This document shows, piece by piece, positions 36,192 through 44,950 of a stretch of 64,000 nt of DNA. The DNA is taken from contig NZ_JAGOPN010000004.1 in NCBI RefSeq assembly GCF_017991995.1, forward strand, positions 214,245 through 278,244, read 5' to 3'. Each line of letters begins with the position of its first letter. Within the stretch, counting starts at the first letter, position 1. This stretch comes from Pseudacidovorax sp. Lineage in GTDB: Bacteria > Pseudomonadota > Gammaproteobacteria > Burkholderiales > Burkholderiaceae_C. The notes under the pieces were generated by a model that searched no databases, had not been told where the DNA came from, and saw only the letters and a program-made list of their open reading frames with translations. Made by a program: the position numbers and the translations under genes.

Positions 36192-37280
36192 GTGCCGTCC
36201 TCCGCTGCCGCTGCTTGGCGCCCCCCTCCCTATGTGTTGCGCGTGCTGGGCACGCTGCTGCTGGCCCTGGCGGCCGCCGGTCTGTGCCTTCTTCTGCACA
36301 CGCCGCTGCCCTGGATGATCGGGCCCATCCTGGCCGTGTCCTTCGCCTCGATGGCCGGCCTGCCCACCGCGAGCTGGGCGCCGCTGCGCAACGGCGGGCA
36401 ATGGACCATCGGCGCGGCCCTGGGCCTGTATTTCACGCCCGAGGTGACGGCGCTGGTGGCCAGCCTGTGGTGGGCCATCGTGCTGGCCATCGCCTGGGCG
36501 CTGGCGTTGGGCACCGGCTTCGGGCTCTGCCTGGACCGGGTTCACGCGCGCCACATGCCCCAGCTGCCGCCGCGCACGCTGAGAGCCACCACTTACTTTG
36601 CAGGCGCCATCGGTGGCGCATCGGAGATGACGCTGCTGTCCGAACGGGCGGGCGCGCGCACCGACCTGGTGGCTGCCGCCCACAGCCTGCGGCTGGTGAT
36701 CGTGACGGTCAGCATTCCCTTCGGCCTGCAATGGGCAGGCCTGCATGGGCTGGACAGCGTGCCCGCCGCGCTGCGCGAGGTGCGGTGGGGCGGCTTCGCG
36801 CTGATGGCGGTGGCCACCGCCGCGGGGGCCTGGCTGATGCGGCGGCTGGGGCGCGCCAACCCCTGGTTCCTGGGCCCGCTGCTGGTCACGGCGGGCATCT
36901 CGATGAACGGCGTGACACCCTCGGCCGTGCCGCAGTGGCTGTCGAATTCGGCGCAGTTGGTGATCGCCGTGAGCCTGGGCGTGCGCTTCTCGCGGGAGTT
37001 CGTGCACACCGCGCCGCGCTGGCTGGCCTCCGTGGCCGCCGGCACCCTGGCCATGATCGGCGCCTGTGCCCTCTTTGCCGAGGTGCTGGCCTGGGCCACC
37101 GGCCTGCGCTGGACCACGCTGCTGCTGGGCACCTCGCCGGGTGGCATCGCCGAGATGTCGATCACGGCCAAGGTGCTGCAGCTGGGAGTGCCGGTGGTGA
37201 CGGCCTTCCAGGTCTGCCGGCTGGTGGCGGTGCTGCTGTTGACGGGGCCGCTGTTCGAGCGGCTCTACCGGCGGCGCTGA
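36192..37280 (+). CDS. AbrB-family membrane protein
   Basis: 362 residues if started at the GTG at 36192; the true start is uncertain, as no ATG lies in the right place. It has about ten hydrophobic segments arranged as two repeats. The signature PWMIGPILAVSFASMAGLP and NPWFLGPLLVTAGISMNG and the loops GAIGGASEMTLLSERAGARTD and LLLGTSPGGIAEMSITAKVLQ show an AbrB (PF05145) protein. These are putative ammonia-monooxygenase-associated or small-molecule permeases with unknown substrate. An intrinsic terminator follows 20 bp after the stop. Confidence 0.82.
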   Translation: MPSSAAAAWRPPPYVLRVLGTLLLALAAAGLCLLLHTPLPWMIGPILAVSFASMAGLPTASWAPLRNGGQWTIGAALGLYFTPEVTALVASLWWAIVLAIAWALALGTGFGLCLDRVHARHMPQLPPRTLRATTYFAGAIGGASEMTLLSERAGARTDLVAAAHSLRLVIVTVSIPFGLQWAGLHGLDSVPAALREVRWGGFALMAVATAAGAWLMRRLGRANPWFLGPLLVTAGISMNGVTPSAVPQWLSNSAQLVIAVSLGVRFSREFVHTAPRWLASVAAGTLAMIGACALFAEVLAWATGLRWTTLLLGTSPGGIAEMSITAKVLQLGVPVVTAFQVCRLVAVLLLTGPLFERLYRRR

Positions 37281-37297
37281 GGCCTGCGCCGCAAAAG

Positions 37298-37325
37298 CAA
37301 AAGGCCCGCGATGCGGGCCTTTGTC
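37298..37325. terminator. Bidirectional intrinsic terminator
   Basis: AAAGGCCCGC (37300-37309) and GCGGGCCTTT (37313-37322) form a perfect 10-bp stem with a 3-nt loop. A-rich and T-rich flanks suit the convergent AbrB (plus) and DUF3567 (minus) genes. Confidence 0.9.
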
Positions 37326-37372
37326 ACGCTGGCGCTGCCGGCTTCGGCCGGCAGAACCTGGCGTTGCGCATC

Positions 37373-37648
37373 TCAGTGCATCAGCACCGGGTTCTGTGCC
37401 AGCTCGGCATAGCCTTCGAGCGTGTCTTCCACCTCTTCCTGGGTGGGGGTGTTTTCCTGCCAGGCGGCGATCTGCTGCTGGAACAGCTCGGCCCAGGAGC
37501 CGTCGAGGTAGACCTCCTTGCCGGAGCGCTTGTCCACGATCTCGAAGCCGTCGCGCGACAGCATCGGATGGCTGCCGGCGGGGCGGCTGCCTTCCTCCGG
37601 CTGCACGTGGACGACGACGAAGCTGTCGGAGTCGTAAAGCATGTGCAT
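37373..37648 (-). CDS. DUF3567-family protein
   Basis: 91 residues if started at the ATG at 37648, which gives the family start (MHMLYDSDSFVVV). ATGs at 37681 and 37687 would add a short basic leader. It matches the Burkholderiales DUF3567 pattern: short hydrophobic N-terminal beta strand SDSFVVVHV, GFEIVDKRSGKEVYLDG, WAELFQQQI, and a C-terminal helix ending NPVLMH. Function is unknown; it is soluble, about 10 kDa. It faces the terminator at 37298 and lies 83 bp from the DUF3108 gene. Confidence 0.8.
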   Translation of the reverse strand: MHMLYDSDSFVVVHVQPEEGSRPAGSHPMLSRDGFEIVDKRSGKEVYLDGSWAELFQQQIAAWQENTPTQEEVEDTLEGYAELAQNPVLMH

Positions 37649-37824
37649 GGCGGGGTGCTTCAGAGAGTCGATGAGGGACATGGTCATGTATTTAGCAATC
37701 AATGCGCCAGATTCAAGAGCTGCCGATCTCGTGTGGGCCAATGCGCCGCCCTAATGTACGCGGCACATCGCGGGCCCGTCCGCAAAGGGTCTCCCGTGGG
37801 GCGCCGCTGTTGCGGCGGCGCATC

Positions 37825-39018
37825 TCACTGTGCCTTGTCGGCGCTGCGCAGCTGCAGGTCGGCGAAGTCGCCGTTGGCCTCGGTCTGGCGGATGCGCACC
37901 GGCAGCCAGCCGAGGTCGGCCGCGAGCCAGACCTCGATCTTCTGGTCGTACTCGCGCCGCGGCAGGCGAACCAGGCGGCGGGCCAGGTGCTCACCAGAGG
38001 GCGTGGCGACGGTCTCGTCGCCTTCGACGCGGAAGGTCCACACATCGGCATCGCGCGGCCCCGCCACCTGCAGGCTGATCGTGCGGCCGGACGTGTAGCG
38101 CGCCGGGTCGCCGCCCACCAGCGCCGTCAGCTGCATCAGGATGCTCAGGCGGTCCTGCGCGCCCGGCTGCAGCGGCACGCGCGTGTTGGCGCTGCTGAAG
38201 ACGATCTCGCCCGTGTCGCGCACGAAATGCGTGGCCACCTCGCTGCGGCGGCGGTCCGAGAAGCGCTCCGGCGCGATGCCTTGCGGGCCGATGCGGCCCT
38301 CGCTGGTCTGCGCCCGGATGGTGCGGAACAGCACCTTGAGCGAAAGCCGCGCGTTGTAGCGGTCACCGTCCTGCAGCCAGGTGAGTTCGCCGAACACGCC
38401 CGACATGGGCTGCATGCCCTGCTGGCCGGTGGCGTCGAAGTCGAGCTTCACCGAGCCCGGCAGCTGCAGCGGCACGGTGGCGCCGGCCGTGGGCGTGCCG
38501 GCTGTCGGGCCCGAGGGAGCGTCGCCACTGCCGCCGGTGCCATCGCCGCCGCCCGGCCCGAGCAGTCCGCCGCGTTGCGATCCGCCGCCGTTGTCGGTGT
38601 CGGCCGACACCACCTCGGCGGGCGCAGACGCCGCGGCCTGCGGGGCGGGCGCCGAGGGGGCCGGCTCCGGCGCGGTGGCCACCTCGACGGCGGGCAGGGT
38701 GGGCGCTGGCGGTTCAGGCTCGGCCAGCGGGCGCGGCGCCGCCACCGGCGCGGGCCGGTGAACGGGGTGCCGGGGCGCCGCATGCGGCGCGGCGCGTGCA
38801 GGCGCAGCCGCGGCCGCTGCCGGTGCGGGGGGAGCGATCACCACCTCGCGCGTGCTGAAGCTGTGGGCCAGCGGCAGGGGCGGCGGCTCGCTGCCCAGCG
38901 GCAGCAGGCCCAGCAGCAGCACGTGCGCGAGCGCCACCGCCGCGGCCAGCAGGGCCAGTGCGCGCCAAGGCCTGCGGCGGGGGGCGGGGAGGTCGGTGGA
39001 AGAGGCGCTCGGCGTCAT
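37825..39018 (-). CDS. DUF3108 periplasmic protein with N-terminal anchor and Pro/Ala linker
   Basis: 397 residues. One transmembrane helix lies near residues 19-43 (LALLAAAVALAHVLLLGLLPL). A low-complexity Pro/Ala/Glu linker of about 110 residues follows, then the Gly-rich GGGSQRGGLLGPGGGDG stretch. The C-terminal DUF3108 beta-rich domain starts about residue 185 (PGSVKLDFDATG, RYNARLSLKVLF, FSDRRRSEVATHF, RLVRLPRREYDQKIEVWLAADLGWLPVRI). The TonB-like N-terminal layout is seen in Burkholderiales members; a cell-envelope role is assumed. It is divergent from the FAH gene with a 180-bp gap. Confidence 0.8.
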   Translation of the reverse strand: MTPSASSTDLPAPRRRPWRALALLAAAVALAHVLLLGLLPLGSEPPPLPLAHSFSTREVVIAPPAPAAAAAAPARAAPHAAPRHPVHRPAPVAAPRPLAEPEPPAPTLPAVEVATAPEPAPSAPAPQAAASAPAEVVSADTDNGGGSQRGGLLGPGGGDGTGGSGDAPSGPTAGTPTAGATVPLQLPGSVKLDFDATGQQGMQPMSGVFGELTWLQDGDRYNARLSLKVLFRTIRAQTSEGRIGPQGIAPERFSDRRRSEVATHFVRDTGEIVFSSANTRVPLQPGAQDRLSILMQLTALVGGDPARYTSGRTISLQVAGPRDADVWTFRVEGDETVATPSGEHLARRLVRLPRREYDQKIEVWLAADLGWLPVRIRQTEANGDFADLQLRSADKAQ

Positions 39019-39198
39019 CGGCGGCTTCGGCGGAACAGCGGCTGGCTACACTGCCCCGTCCTGGGGGATGGCCCTCGCCGATCGCGCAGCCCGTGGGCAG
39101 AAGGCACACGGCGCGGCGATGGGAAACGGCATCCCGATGAGTTTAGTCAGCGCGTGCGGCCCACCTCCGGCCGCGTGCCGCATCCCCTTCACGCCTCC

Positions 39199-40257
39199 AT
39201 GAAACTCGCCACCCTCAAGGACGGCTCGCGCGACGGCCAGCTGGTCGTGGTCTCGCGCGACCTGACGCAGGCCCATTACGCCACCGGCATCGCCCACCGG
39301 CTGCAGCAGGTGCTGGACGACTGGGGCTTCATGAGCCCTCAGTTGCAGGACCTGTACGACCTGCTCAACAGCGGACGCGCACGGCATGCCTTTCCCTTCG
39401 ATCCAGCCCAGTGCATGGCGCCGCTGCCGCGCGCCTACCAGTGGGCCGATGGCTCGGCCTACCTGAACCATGTGGAACTGGTGCGCCGCGCCCGGGGGGC
39501 CGAGATGCCGGCCAGCCTGCGCAGCGACCCGTTGATGTACCAGGGCGCCAGCGACGACCTGCTGGGTCCCTGCGACGACATCGTGGTGCCCAGCGAGGCC
39601 ATGGGCATCGACTTCGAGGGCGAGGTGGCGGTCATCACCGGAGATGTGCGCATGGGCGCCTCGCCCGAGCAGGCGCTGGATGGTGTGCGCCTGCTCATGC
39701 TGGCCAACGACGTCTCGCTGCGCAACCTGATCCCGGCCGAGCTGGCCAAGGGCTTCGGCTTCGTGCAGGGCAAGCCCGCCACCGCCTTCAGCCCCGTGGC
39801 CGTGACGCCCGACGAACTGGGCGAGGCCTGGCGCGAAGGCCGCGTGCACCTCACGCTGCAGGTGGCCTGGAACGGCCGCACCGTGGGGCTGTGCGAGGCG
39901 GGGCCGGACATGCACTTCCACTTCGGCCAGTTGATCTCGCATCTGGCGGCCACCCGCCGCGTGCGCGCCGGCAGCATCGTCGGCAGCGGCACGGTCAGCA
40001 ACCCGGGCGTGGAAGACGCGGCGGGCCGGCTCGACTGGCCGCGCGGCTATGCCTGCATCGCCGAGAAGCGCTGCATGGAGACGCTGCAGGACGGCGCCCC
40101 GCGCACCGGCTTCATGCAGTTCGGCGACACGGTGCGCATCGAGATGAAGGGCCTGGACGGCCGCTCTGTCTTCGGCGCCATCGATCAGGAGGTCGTGCCG
40201 CCCGGCGGCCGGCCACGCGCCGAGGCGCAGCCCGCCGGGGGCGACGGCGGCGACTGA
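39199..40257 (+). CDS. Fumarylacetoacetate hydrolase-family protein
   Basis: 352 residues. An N-terminal FAH-like lid (1-75) precedes the catalytic domain with the metal-binding acidic set: DFEGEVAVITGDVRMG (Glu, Asp) and YVNHVE-like YLNHVELVRRARGA. Further conserved parts are GKPATAFSPVAVTPDELG and VGSGTVSNPGVED. The family cleaves or hydrates beta-diketo- and 2-oxo acids of aromatic degradation. Its homologues of this length in Burkholderiales are often annotated as fumarylacetoacetase-family or 2-keto-4-pentenoate hydratase-like, so the exact reaction is open. No homogentisate genes are nearby. Confidence 0.85.
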   Translation: MKLATLKDGSRDGQLVVVSRDLTQAHYATGIAHRLQQVLDDWGFMSPQLQDLYDLLNSGRARHAFPFDPAQCMAPLPRAYQWADGSAYLNHVELVRRARGAEMPASLRSDPLMYQGASDDLLGPCDDIVVPSEAMGIDFEGEVAVITGDVRMGASPEQALDGVRLLMLANDVSLRNLIPAELAKGFGFVQGKPATAFSPVAVTPDELGEAWREGRVHLTLQVAWNGRTVGLCEAGPDMHFHFGQLISHLAATRRVRAGSIVGSGTVSNPGVEDAAGRLDWPRGYACIAEKRCMETLQDGAPRTGFMQFGDTVRIEMKGLDGRSVFGAIDQEVVPPGGRPRAEAQPAGGDGGD

Positions 40258-40347
40258 TCCGGCGCGGCGGCGCTGGCGTAAGGAGAGGGCGGCGTCCCAC
40301 CCGCCGGTGGCGGATGTCGCGCCAGCATTGCCCCGGAGGTCCTGCCC

Positions 40348-40872
40348 ATGAATGCTCCTTCTCTTTCGATGAACCCGCCTGCCTCGTCCCGCGCCCGCCA
40401 GGTGCTGGGCCTAGTCGGCTGGCTGCTGCTGTGTTTTGCGGCGGCCGGTGTGGGCGGACTGGCCTCGGCCAACGCGGCCGGCTTCTACGGTGAACTCATA
40501 CGGCCCGACTGGGCGCCGCCGGCCTGGCTCTTCGGCCCGGTGTGGAGCGCGCTCTACACGCTGATGGCGATCTCGGCCTGGCTGGTCTGGCGCCGCGGCG
40601 GCTGGGCGGCTGCGCCGGGCGCGCTCGGCTTGTTCGTGGTCCAACTCGCGGTCAATGCTTCGTGGAGCTGGTTCTTCTTCGTGTGGCACCTGGGCGCCGC
40701 ATCGCTGGCGGTGCAGGTCGTGCTGGTGCTGCTGGTACTGGCGACGCTGGTCGCCTTCTGGCGGCGCTCGGCGCTGGCCGGTGCGCTGCTGCTGCCCTAT
40801 GTGGCGTGGCTGGGCTTTGCCGGCGTGTTGATGACCGTGATCTGGCAGCTCAATCCGGCGCAGCTGGGTTGA
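40348..40872 (+). CDS. TspO/MBR-family membrane protein
   Basis: 174 residues. Five transmembrane helices fit the TspO fold (18-38, 56-78, 88-110, 115-135, 140-162). The family motifs are GFYGELIRPDWAPPAWLFGPVWSALYTLMAISAWLVWRR (TspO W-P-P and Trp-Y-T segments) and NASWSWFFF. It binds porphyrin- or cholesterol-like ligands and modulates tetrapyrrole or stress responses in bacteria. A possible Shine-Dalgarno, CGGAGG, lies about 10 nt upstream. It stands alone on the plus strand. Confidence 0.87.
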   Translation: MNAPSLSMNPPASSRARQVLGLVGWLLLCFAAAGVGGLASANAAGFYGELIRPDWAPPAWLFGPVWSALYTLMAISAWLVWRRGGWAAAPGALGLFVVQLAVNASWSWFFFVWHLGAASLAVQVVLVLLVLATLVAFWRRSALAGALLLPYVAWLGFAGVLMTVIWQLNPAQLG

Positions 40873-41108
40873 TCGCAGGCGCCCGATGGCGCACGCCGAC
40901 GAGGGGCATGCGCGTCCCGTGAACGCCGGCCGTGCCAGGCGGGCCGTCGCGAGAAAGTGGCGCCGCGCACGGTGGGCCGATGGCCGACGCCGCGCACGTC
41001 GCCCGCTCGGGTAAGCTGGCACGCCGGCCGCCCGCCCCAGCGGCGAGCCCACGATGCCGCCGCCGTGCGCGCCCGATCCGCCTTCGAATGCCCGACAGGA
41101 GACGCCCC

Positions 41109-41930
41109 ATGTCCGATGCCAGCCCGCCCCCCTTCAGCAGCTTTGCCCAGTTCGTGCCGGGCTTCGACTTCCTGCGCAACCTGGCCGCGGGCGGTGCCTC
41201 CGCCGCCAGCGCCATGCCCGGACTGGGCGGCATGTCGAGCTGGGTCGCGCCGACGCTCAGCGTGGAGGAGATCGACAAGCGCATCCAGGAGCTCAAGGCC
41301 GTGCAGTACTGGCTGGAGCAGAACGGCCATGCGCTCAAGGCCACCATCCAGGCGCTCGAAGTGCAGCGCATGACGTTGTCGACCCTGCGCGGCATGAACG
41401 TGCGCATGGAGGACCTGGCCCAGGCCTTCGCCGATTCGACGACCCGCGCGGCCGAGGCCGTTCGCGAGGCCACAGCGGCGGCCACGGCGGCACCTGCGGC
41501 GCGCGATGCAGCGCCAGAGCCCGCGCCCGCCCCGGCTCCCTCGGCCGAGGCCCCGGCGGAAGAGGAGGCCGACGCCCCTGCCGCCGCGCCCGGCGTCATC
41601 GACCCGCTGCAATGGTGGGGCTCGCTCACCCAGCAGTTCCAGCAGATCGCCAGCCAGGCCCTCAAGGAGGCCTCGGCCATGCAGATGCCGATGGCCGCGG
41701 TCGGTGCGATGCCCGAGGCGCCGGCCGCTGCAGCCAAGTCGGCCGGCCGCAAGGCGCCGGCCAAGAAGGCCGCGTCCCGCAAGACGGCGGCGCGCAAGAA
41801 GCCGGCGGCCTCCAAATCCACCGCCGGCAAGAAGCCGGCGGCCTCCAAATCCACCGCCGGCAAGAAGCCGGCCGCCGCCTCCACCGCCGCCAGTGCCCGC
41901 CGCACCGGCGGCAACCGGAGCACCGGATGA
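41109..41930 (+). CDS. phaM: PhaM-type PHB granule regulatory protein
   Basis: 273 residues. The N-terminal part MPGLGGMSSWVAPTLSVEEIDKRIQELKAVQYWLEQNGHALKATIQALEVQRMTLSTLRGMN is the PhaM/phasin-like segment that binds PHA synthase and granules. The middle is an Ala/Pro/Glu-rich linker with the conserved DPLQWWGSLTQQFQQIASQAL helix. The C-terminal 70 residues are a basic Lys/Ala/Pro tail of histone H1 type that binds DNA in known PhaM proteins. It attaches PHB granules to the nucleoid and activates PHB synthase. The stop overlaps the FIST gene start by 4 nt. Confidence 0.9.
   Translation: MSDASPPPFSSFAQFVPGFDFLRNLAAGGASAASAMPGLGGMSSWVAPTLSVEEIDKRIQELKAVQYWLEQNGHALKATIQALEVQRMTLSTLRGMNVRMEDLAQAFADSTTRAAEAVREATAAATAAPAARDAAPEPAPAPAPSAEAPAEEEADAPAAAPGVIDPLQWWGSLTQQFQQIASQALKEASAMQMPMAAVGAMPEAPAAAAKSAGRKAPAKKAASRKTAARKKPAASKSTAGKKPAASKSTAGKKPAAASTAASARRTGGNRSTG
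41796..41871 (+). repeat. 33-bp tandem repeat in the phaM C-terminal tail
   Basis: The unit AAGAAGCCGGCGGCCTCC... encodes KKPAASKSTAG. It occurs at 41796-41828 and 41829-41861 identically, plus a partial third copy from 41862. This is an exact and therefore recent expansion in the DNA-binding tail. Confidence 0.85.
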
Positions 41931-43216
41931 AGCTCTTTCCCACTGGCCACGCCACCCATCCCGACTGGCGCATGGCCGCCGGCCTGGTGCTGGCGCAGTT
42001 GCGCGCCCAGATGGCGCTGCCCGACTACGAATCCTTGCCCTCGCTGGGCCTGCTCTACGTCACCGACCACTACACGGCCGAGGCGGCCGACATCCTCGAC
42101 CTGCTGGCGGCCGAGCTGCCCGAGGTGAGCGACTGGGCCGGCGCCGTGGCGGCCGGCATCGTGGCCAATGCCGCCGAGTACATCGACGAGCCCGCCATCG
42201 GCGTGATGCTGCTGGGTGTGCCGGCCGACCAGTACCGGGTGTTCTCGGGCGTGGCGCCGCTGGCCGCCTCCGGCCATGCGCCGGGCGACGGGCCCAACGC
42301 CGGCTTCAGCGCCCGCTGTGCGCTGGTGCATGCCGACCCCGAGACCCCCGAACTGCCCGAGCTGATTGCCGAGGTCGCCGGACGCACCGACGACGGCCTG
42401 CTCTTCGGCGGGCTGGCGTCGGGACGTGCCGGCGCGCTGCAGTTCGCGCTGGGCGGCAACGGCACCATGGCGGGCCAGGGCGCCACGCGCGGTGTGTTCG
42501 AGGGCGGGCTGTCGGGCGTCGCCTTCGGCCCCGAGGTGGAACTGACCACACAGGTCACGCAGGGCTGCCAGCCCGTCTCGCGCCAGCGCGAGATCACCGG
42601 CGCCGACGAGAACCTGCTGCTCACGCTCGACGGCCGACCTGCCCTGGACGTGCTGCTCGAAGACCTGGGCATCTCGCTGGAGAAAGACCCGCAGCAGGCC
42701 ATCGACACCGTGCGGGCCACGCTGGTGGGCCTGTCGGCCGCCGGCACCGACGGCGTGCGCATCACCGGCGACCTGGGCCCGCACGCGCGGGTGCGCCACA
42801 TCATCGGCCTGGACCCCAAGCGCCGCGCCGTCGCCATCGCCGACCGGGCCGAGGCCGGCATGCGCATGAGCTTCTGCCGCCGCAACGCCCAGGCCGCGCG
42901 CGCCGACCTGATGCGCATCTGCGCCGAGATCCGAGAAAGCCTGGAGCCGCAGGAGCAGAGCCTGGCCACCGCGCAGGCGCTGGCCCTGTCGGAGACCGAT
43001 GCCTCGCCGCACCCGGCGCGGCGCATCGCCGGCGCGGTCTACATCAGCTGCGTGGGCCGCGGCGGGCCGCATTTTGGTGCGCCCAATGCCGAGCTGCAGA
43101 TCCTGCGACATGCGCTGGGTGATGTGCCGCTGACCGGCTTCTTCGCCGGCGGCGAGATCGCCGGGCATCACCTCTATGGCTACACCGGCGTGCTGACGGT
43201 GTTCACCGCGGAGTGA
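41927..43216 (+). CDS. FIST-domain sensor protein
   Basis: 429 residues from the ATG at 41927, overlapping the phaM stop by 4 nt (ATGA). FIST N domain (about 15-230) contains ITDHY-like YVTDHYTAEAADILDLL, SDWAGAVAAGIV, and the GLLFGGLASGRAGALQF motif. FIST C domain (about 240-420) has SCVGRGGPHFGAPNAELQILRHALGDVPLTGFFAGGEIA. FIST domains are predicted small-molecule sensors, thought to bind amino acids; here no output domain is attached. Coupling to phaM suggests a link to PHB or amino-acid status, which is inference. Confidence 0.88.
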   Translation: MKLFPTGHATHPDWRMAAGLVLAQLRAQMALPDYESLPSLGLLYVTDHYTAEAADILDLLAAELPEVSDWAGAVAAGIVANAAEYIDEPAIGVMLLGVPADQYRVFSGVAPLAASGHAPGDGPNAGFSARCALVHADPETPELPELIAEVAGRTDDGLLFGGLASGRAGALQFALGGNGTMAGQGATRGVFEGGLSGVAFGPEVELTTQVTQGCQPVSRQREITGADENLLLTLDGRPALDVLLEDLGISLEKDPQQAIDTVRATLVGLSAAGTDGVRITGDLGPHARVRHIIGLDPKRRAVAIADRAEAGMRMSFCRRNAQAARADLMRICAEIRESLEPQEQSLATAQALALSETDASPHPARRIAGAVYISCVGRGGPHFGAPNAELQILRHALGDVPLTGFFAGGEIAGHHLYGYTGVLTVFTAE

Positions 43217-43244
43217 CGCGCTCGGATGGGGCCGAACGGCGGCC

Positions 43245-44141
43245 TCAGGCGCCCGCCAGCTCGGCCCGGTAGGCCGTCACTTCCTCGGCGAGCCAGTGGC
43301 CGAAGGCCGTTGGCGGCCCTCGCCGCCCGCCCGTGGTCGGCCACACCAGCCAGTACGGATAGGGATAGGGCACGCGCACATCGGTCAGCGCCACCAGCTC
43401 GCCGCGCTGCAGCAGGCCGTGCACGATGCTCCGCCGCTCCAGCGCCACGCCCTGGCCCAGGCGCACGGCCTCGATCGTGAGGTTGGAGTCGTTGATCCAC
43501 AGGCCCGCGAGCGGCGGCGGTTCGGGCAGGCCCACGGACTCGCACCAGCTCGACCAGGATTCGGCCGAGCGCACCGGCGGGCAGGCCAGCACCTCGGCCG
43601 GCGTGGCCGGCAGCCGGCCGCCGCGGAAATGCGGCGCCGCCACCATCAGCAGCTCGTCCTCGAACAGGGGCTGCTGGCTCAGGCCTTCCCAGGGGCCATG
43701 GCCCATGCGGATGGCGACATCCGCCGCGCCCTGGCACAGGTCCTGCACGTCCAGGCCGGCCTGCAGGCGGATGCGCTCATGCGGATGGCGCTCGGCAAAG
43801 CGCGGCAGCCGGGGAAGCAGCCAGTGCAGGCCGAAAGAGGGAATCACCGACACCACGAGCTCGCCCTCGCGCGGGCGCACCCGCAGGCTGCGGGTGGCAT
43901 CGCCGATGTCCGAAAGCGCGGCGCGCACCTGCAGCGCATAGAGCCGGCCGTTCTCGGACAACCGAAGTCCGCGCCCTTCGCGCTCGAACAGCGACAGGCC
44001 CAGCAGCGATTCGAGGTGCCGCAGCTGCTGGCTCACGGCCGAGTGGGTGACGTGCAGCGTCTCGGCCGCGCGGGTGACGCTGCCCAGCCGGGCCACGGCT
44101 TCGAAGCATCGCAGGGCTTGCAGGGGCGGCAGGTCGCTCAT
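43245..44141 (-). CDS. LysR-family transcriptional regulator (GcvA-like)
   Basis: 298 residues from the ATG at 44141. The winged HTH is at the N-terminus: MSDLPPLQALRCFEAVARLGSVTRAAETLHVTHSAVSQQLRHLESLLGLSLFER. The effector-binding domain has the GcvA-type pattern IRLQAGLDVQDLCQGAADVAIRMGHGPW. It is divergent from the GST gene with 130 bp between starts, so it probably controls that gene. Ligand unknown. Confidence 0.88.
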   Translation of the reverse strand: MSDLPPLQALRCFEAVARLGSVTRAAETLHVTHSAVSQQLRHLESLLGLSLFEREGRGLRLSENGRLYALQVRAALSDIGDATRSLRVRPREGELVVSVIPSFGLHWLLPRLPRFAERHPHERIRLQAGLDVQDLCQGAADVAIRMGHGPWEGLSQQPLFEDELLMVAAPHFRGGRLPATPAEVLACPPVRSAESWSSWCESVGLPEPPPLAGLWINDSNLTIEAVRLGQGVALERRSIVHGLLQRGELVALTDVRVPYPYPYWLVWPTTGGRRGPPTAFGHWLAEEVTAYRAELAGA

Positions 44142-44271
44142 GGAAGGCGGGGGTCGTTGAAGAAGAACTAACGGATTGGCGCAGAACAAGTCGATGGTGC
44201 CTGCGGCGGCCAAAGGGTAGATTGAAAGGCGCGGCACTGATGCCTGCCTGACTCTCTGAAGTGGAACTGAA

Positions 44272-44895
44272 ATGATGCAACTGATCGGCATGCTGGACTC
44301 GCCCTACGTCCGGCGCACCGCCATTGCCCTGGACCTGCTGGGCCTGCCCTTCGAATCGAAGCCCGTCTCGGTCTTCCGGCAGATGGAGGAATTCCGCCGC
44401 CACAACCCGGTGGTGAAGGCGCCCACGCTGGTGCTGGACGACGGCCAGGCGCTGATGGATTCGACCCTGATCCTGATGCATGCGGAGCAACTGGCCGGCC
44501 CGGGCCGCAGCCTGTGGCCGACCGATGCCGCCGACCGTGTGCGGGCCCTGCGCCTGACCGGCCTGGCCCTGGCCGCCTGCGAGAAGGCGGTGCAGGCCGT
44601 CTATGAGCGCGAACTGCGCCCGGCCGAGCGGCAACATGCGCCCTGGTCGGAGCGCGTGACGGGTCAGATGCGCACGGCCTGGCAGTTGCTGGAGGCCGAG
44701 ATGCGCCGCGCGCCCGTGCCCGGCGGCGCCCGTGCCGGGGCCATCGGTCATGCCGGCATCGCCATTGCCGTCAGCTGGCATTTCACGCAGCAGTCGCTGC
44801 CGGGCGTGCTGGCGCCCGCGGACTTTCCGATGCAGACGGCTTTCTCGGCCGAGGCCGAGGCGCTGCCGGCTTTCACCCGCTGGCCGCACGCCTGA
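44272..44895 (+). CDS. Glutathione S-transferase-family protein
   Basis: 207 residues. The N-terminal thioredoxin-like GSH-binding domain is MQLIGMLDSPYVRRTAIALDLLGLPFESKPVSVFRQMEEFRRHNPVVKAPTLVLDDGQALMDSTLILMH; the serine of DSPYV is the likely catalytic residue. The C-terminal all-helical domain follows from about residue 85. Two ATGs are adjacent at the start (44272 and 44275). It may detoxify electrophiles; the substrate is unknown. Divergent LysR gene as probable regulator. Confidence 0.85.
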   Translation: MMQLIGMLDSPYVRRTAIALDLLGLPFESKPVSVFRQMEEFRRHNPVVKAPTLVLDDGQALMDSTLILMHAEQLAGPGRSLWPTDAADRVRALRLTGLALAACEKAVQAVYERELRPAERQHAPWSERVTGQMRTAWQLLEAEMRRAPVPGGARAGAIGHAGIAIAVSWHFTQQSLPGVLAPADFPMQTAFSAEAEALPAFTRWPHA

Positions 44896-44950
44896 AAGAG
44901 CCGGCCCGCGCCGACCCGGCGGCGTCGGCGGGCCGTGCGATCATCCCGCG

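Noticed and set aside
37825-39018. TonB protein
   Set aside because: The N-terminal helix and Pro-rich linker look TonB-like, but the C-terminal domain is DUF3108 and no ExbB/ExbD genes are near.
41796-41871. Short direct repeats as a possible CRISPR array
   Set aside because: Units are contiguous without spacers and in frame in phaM.
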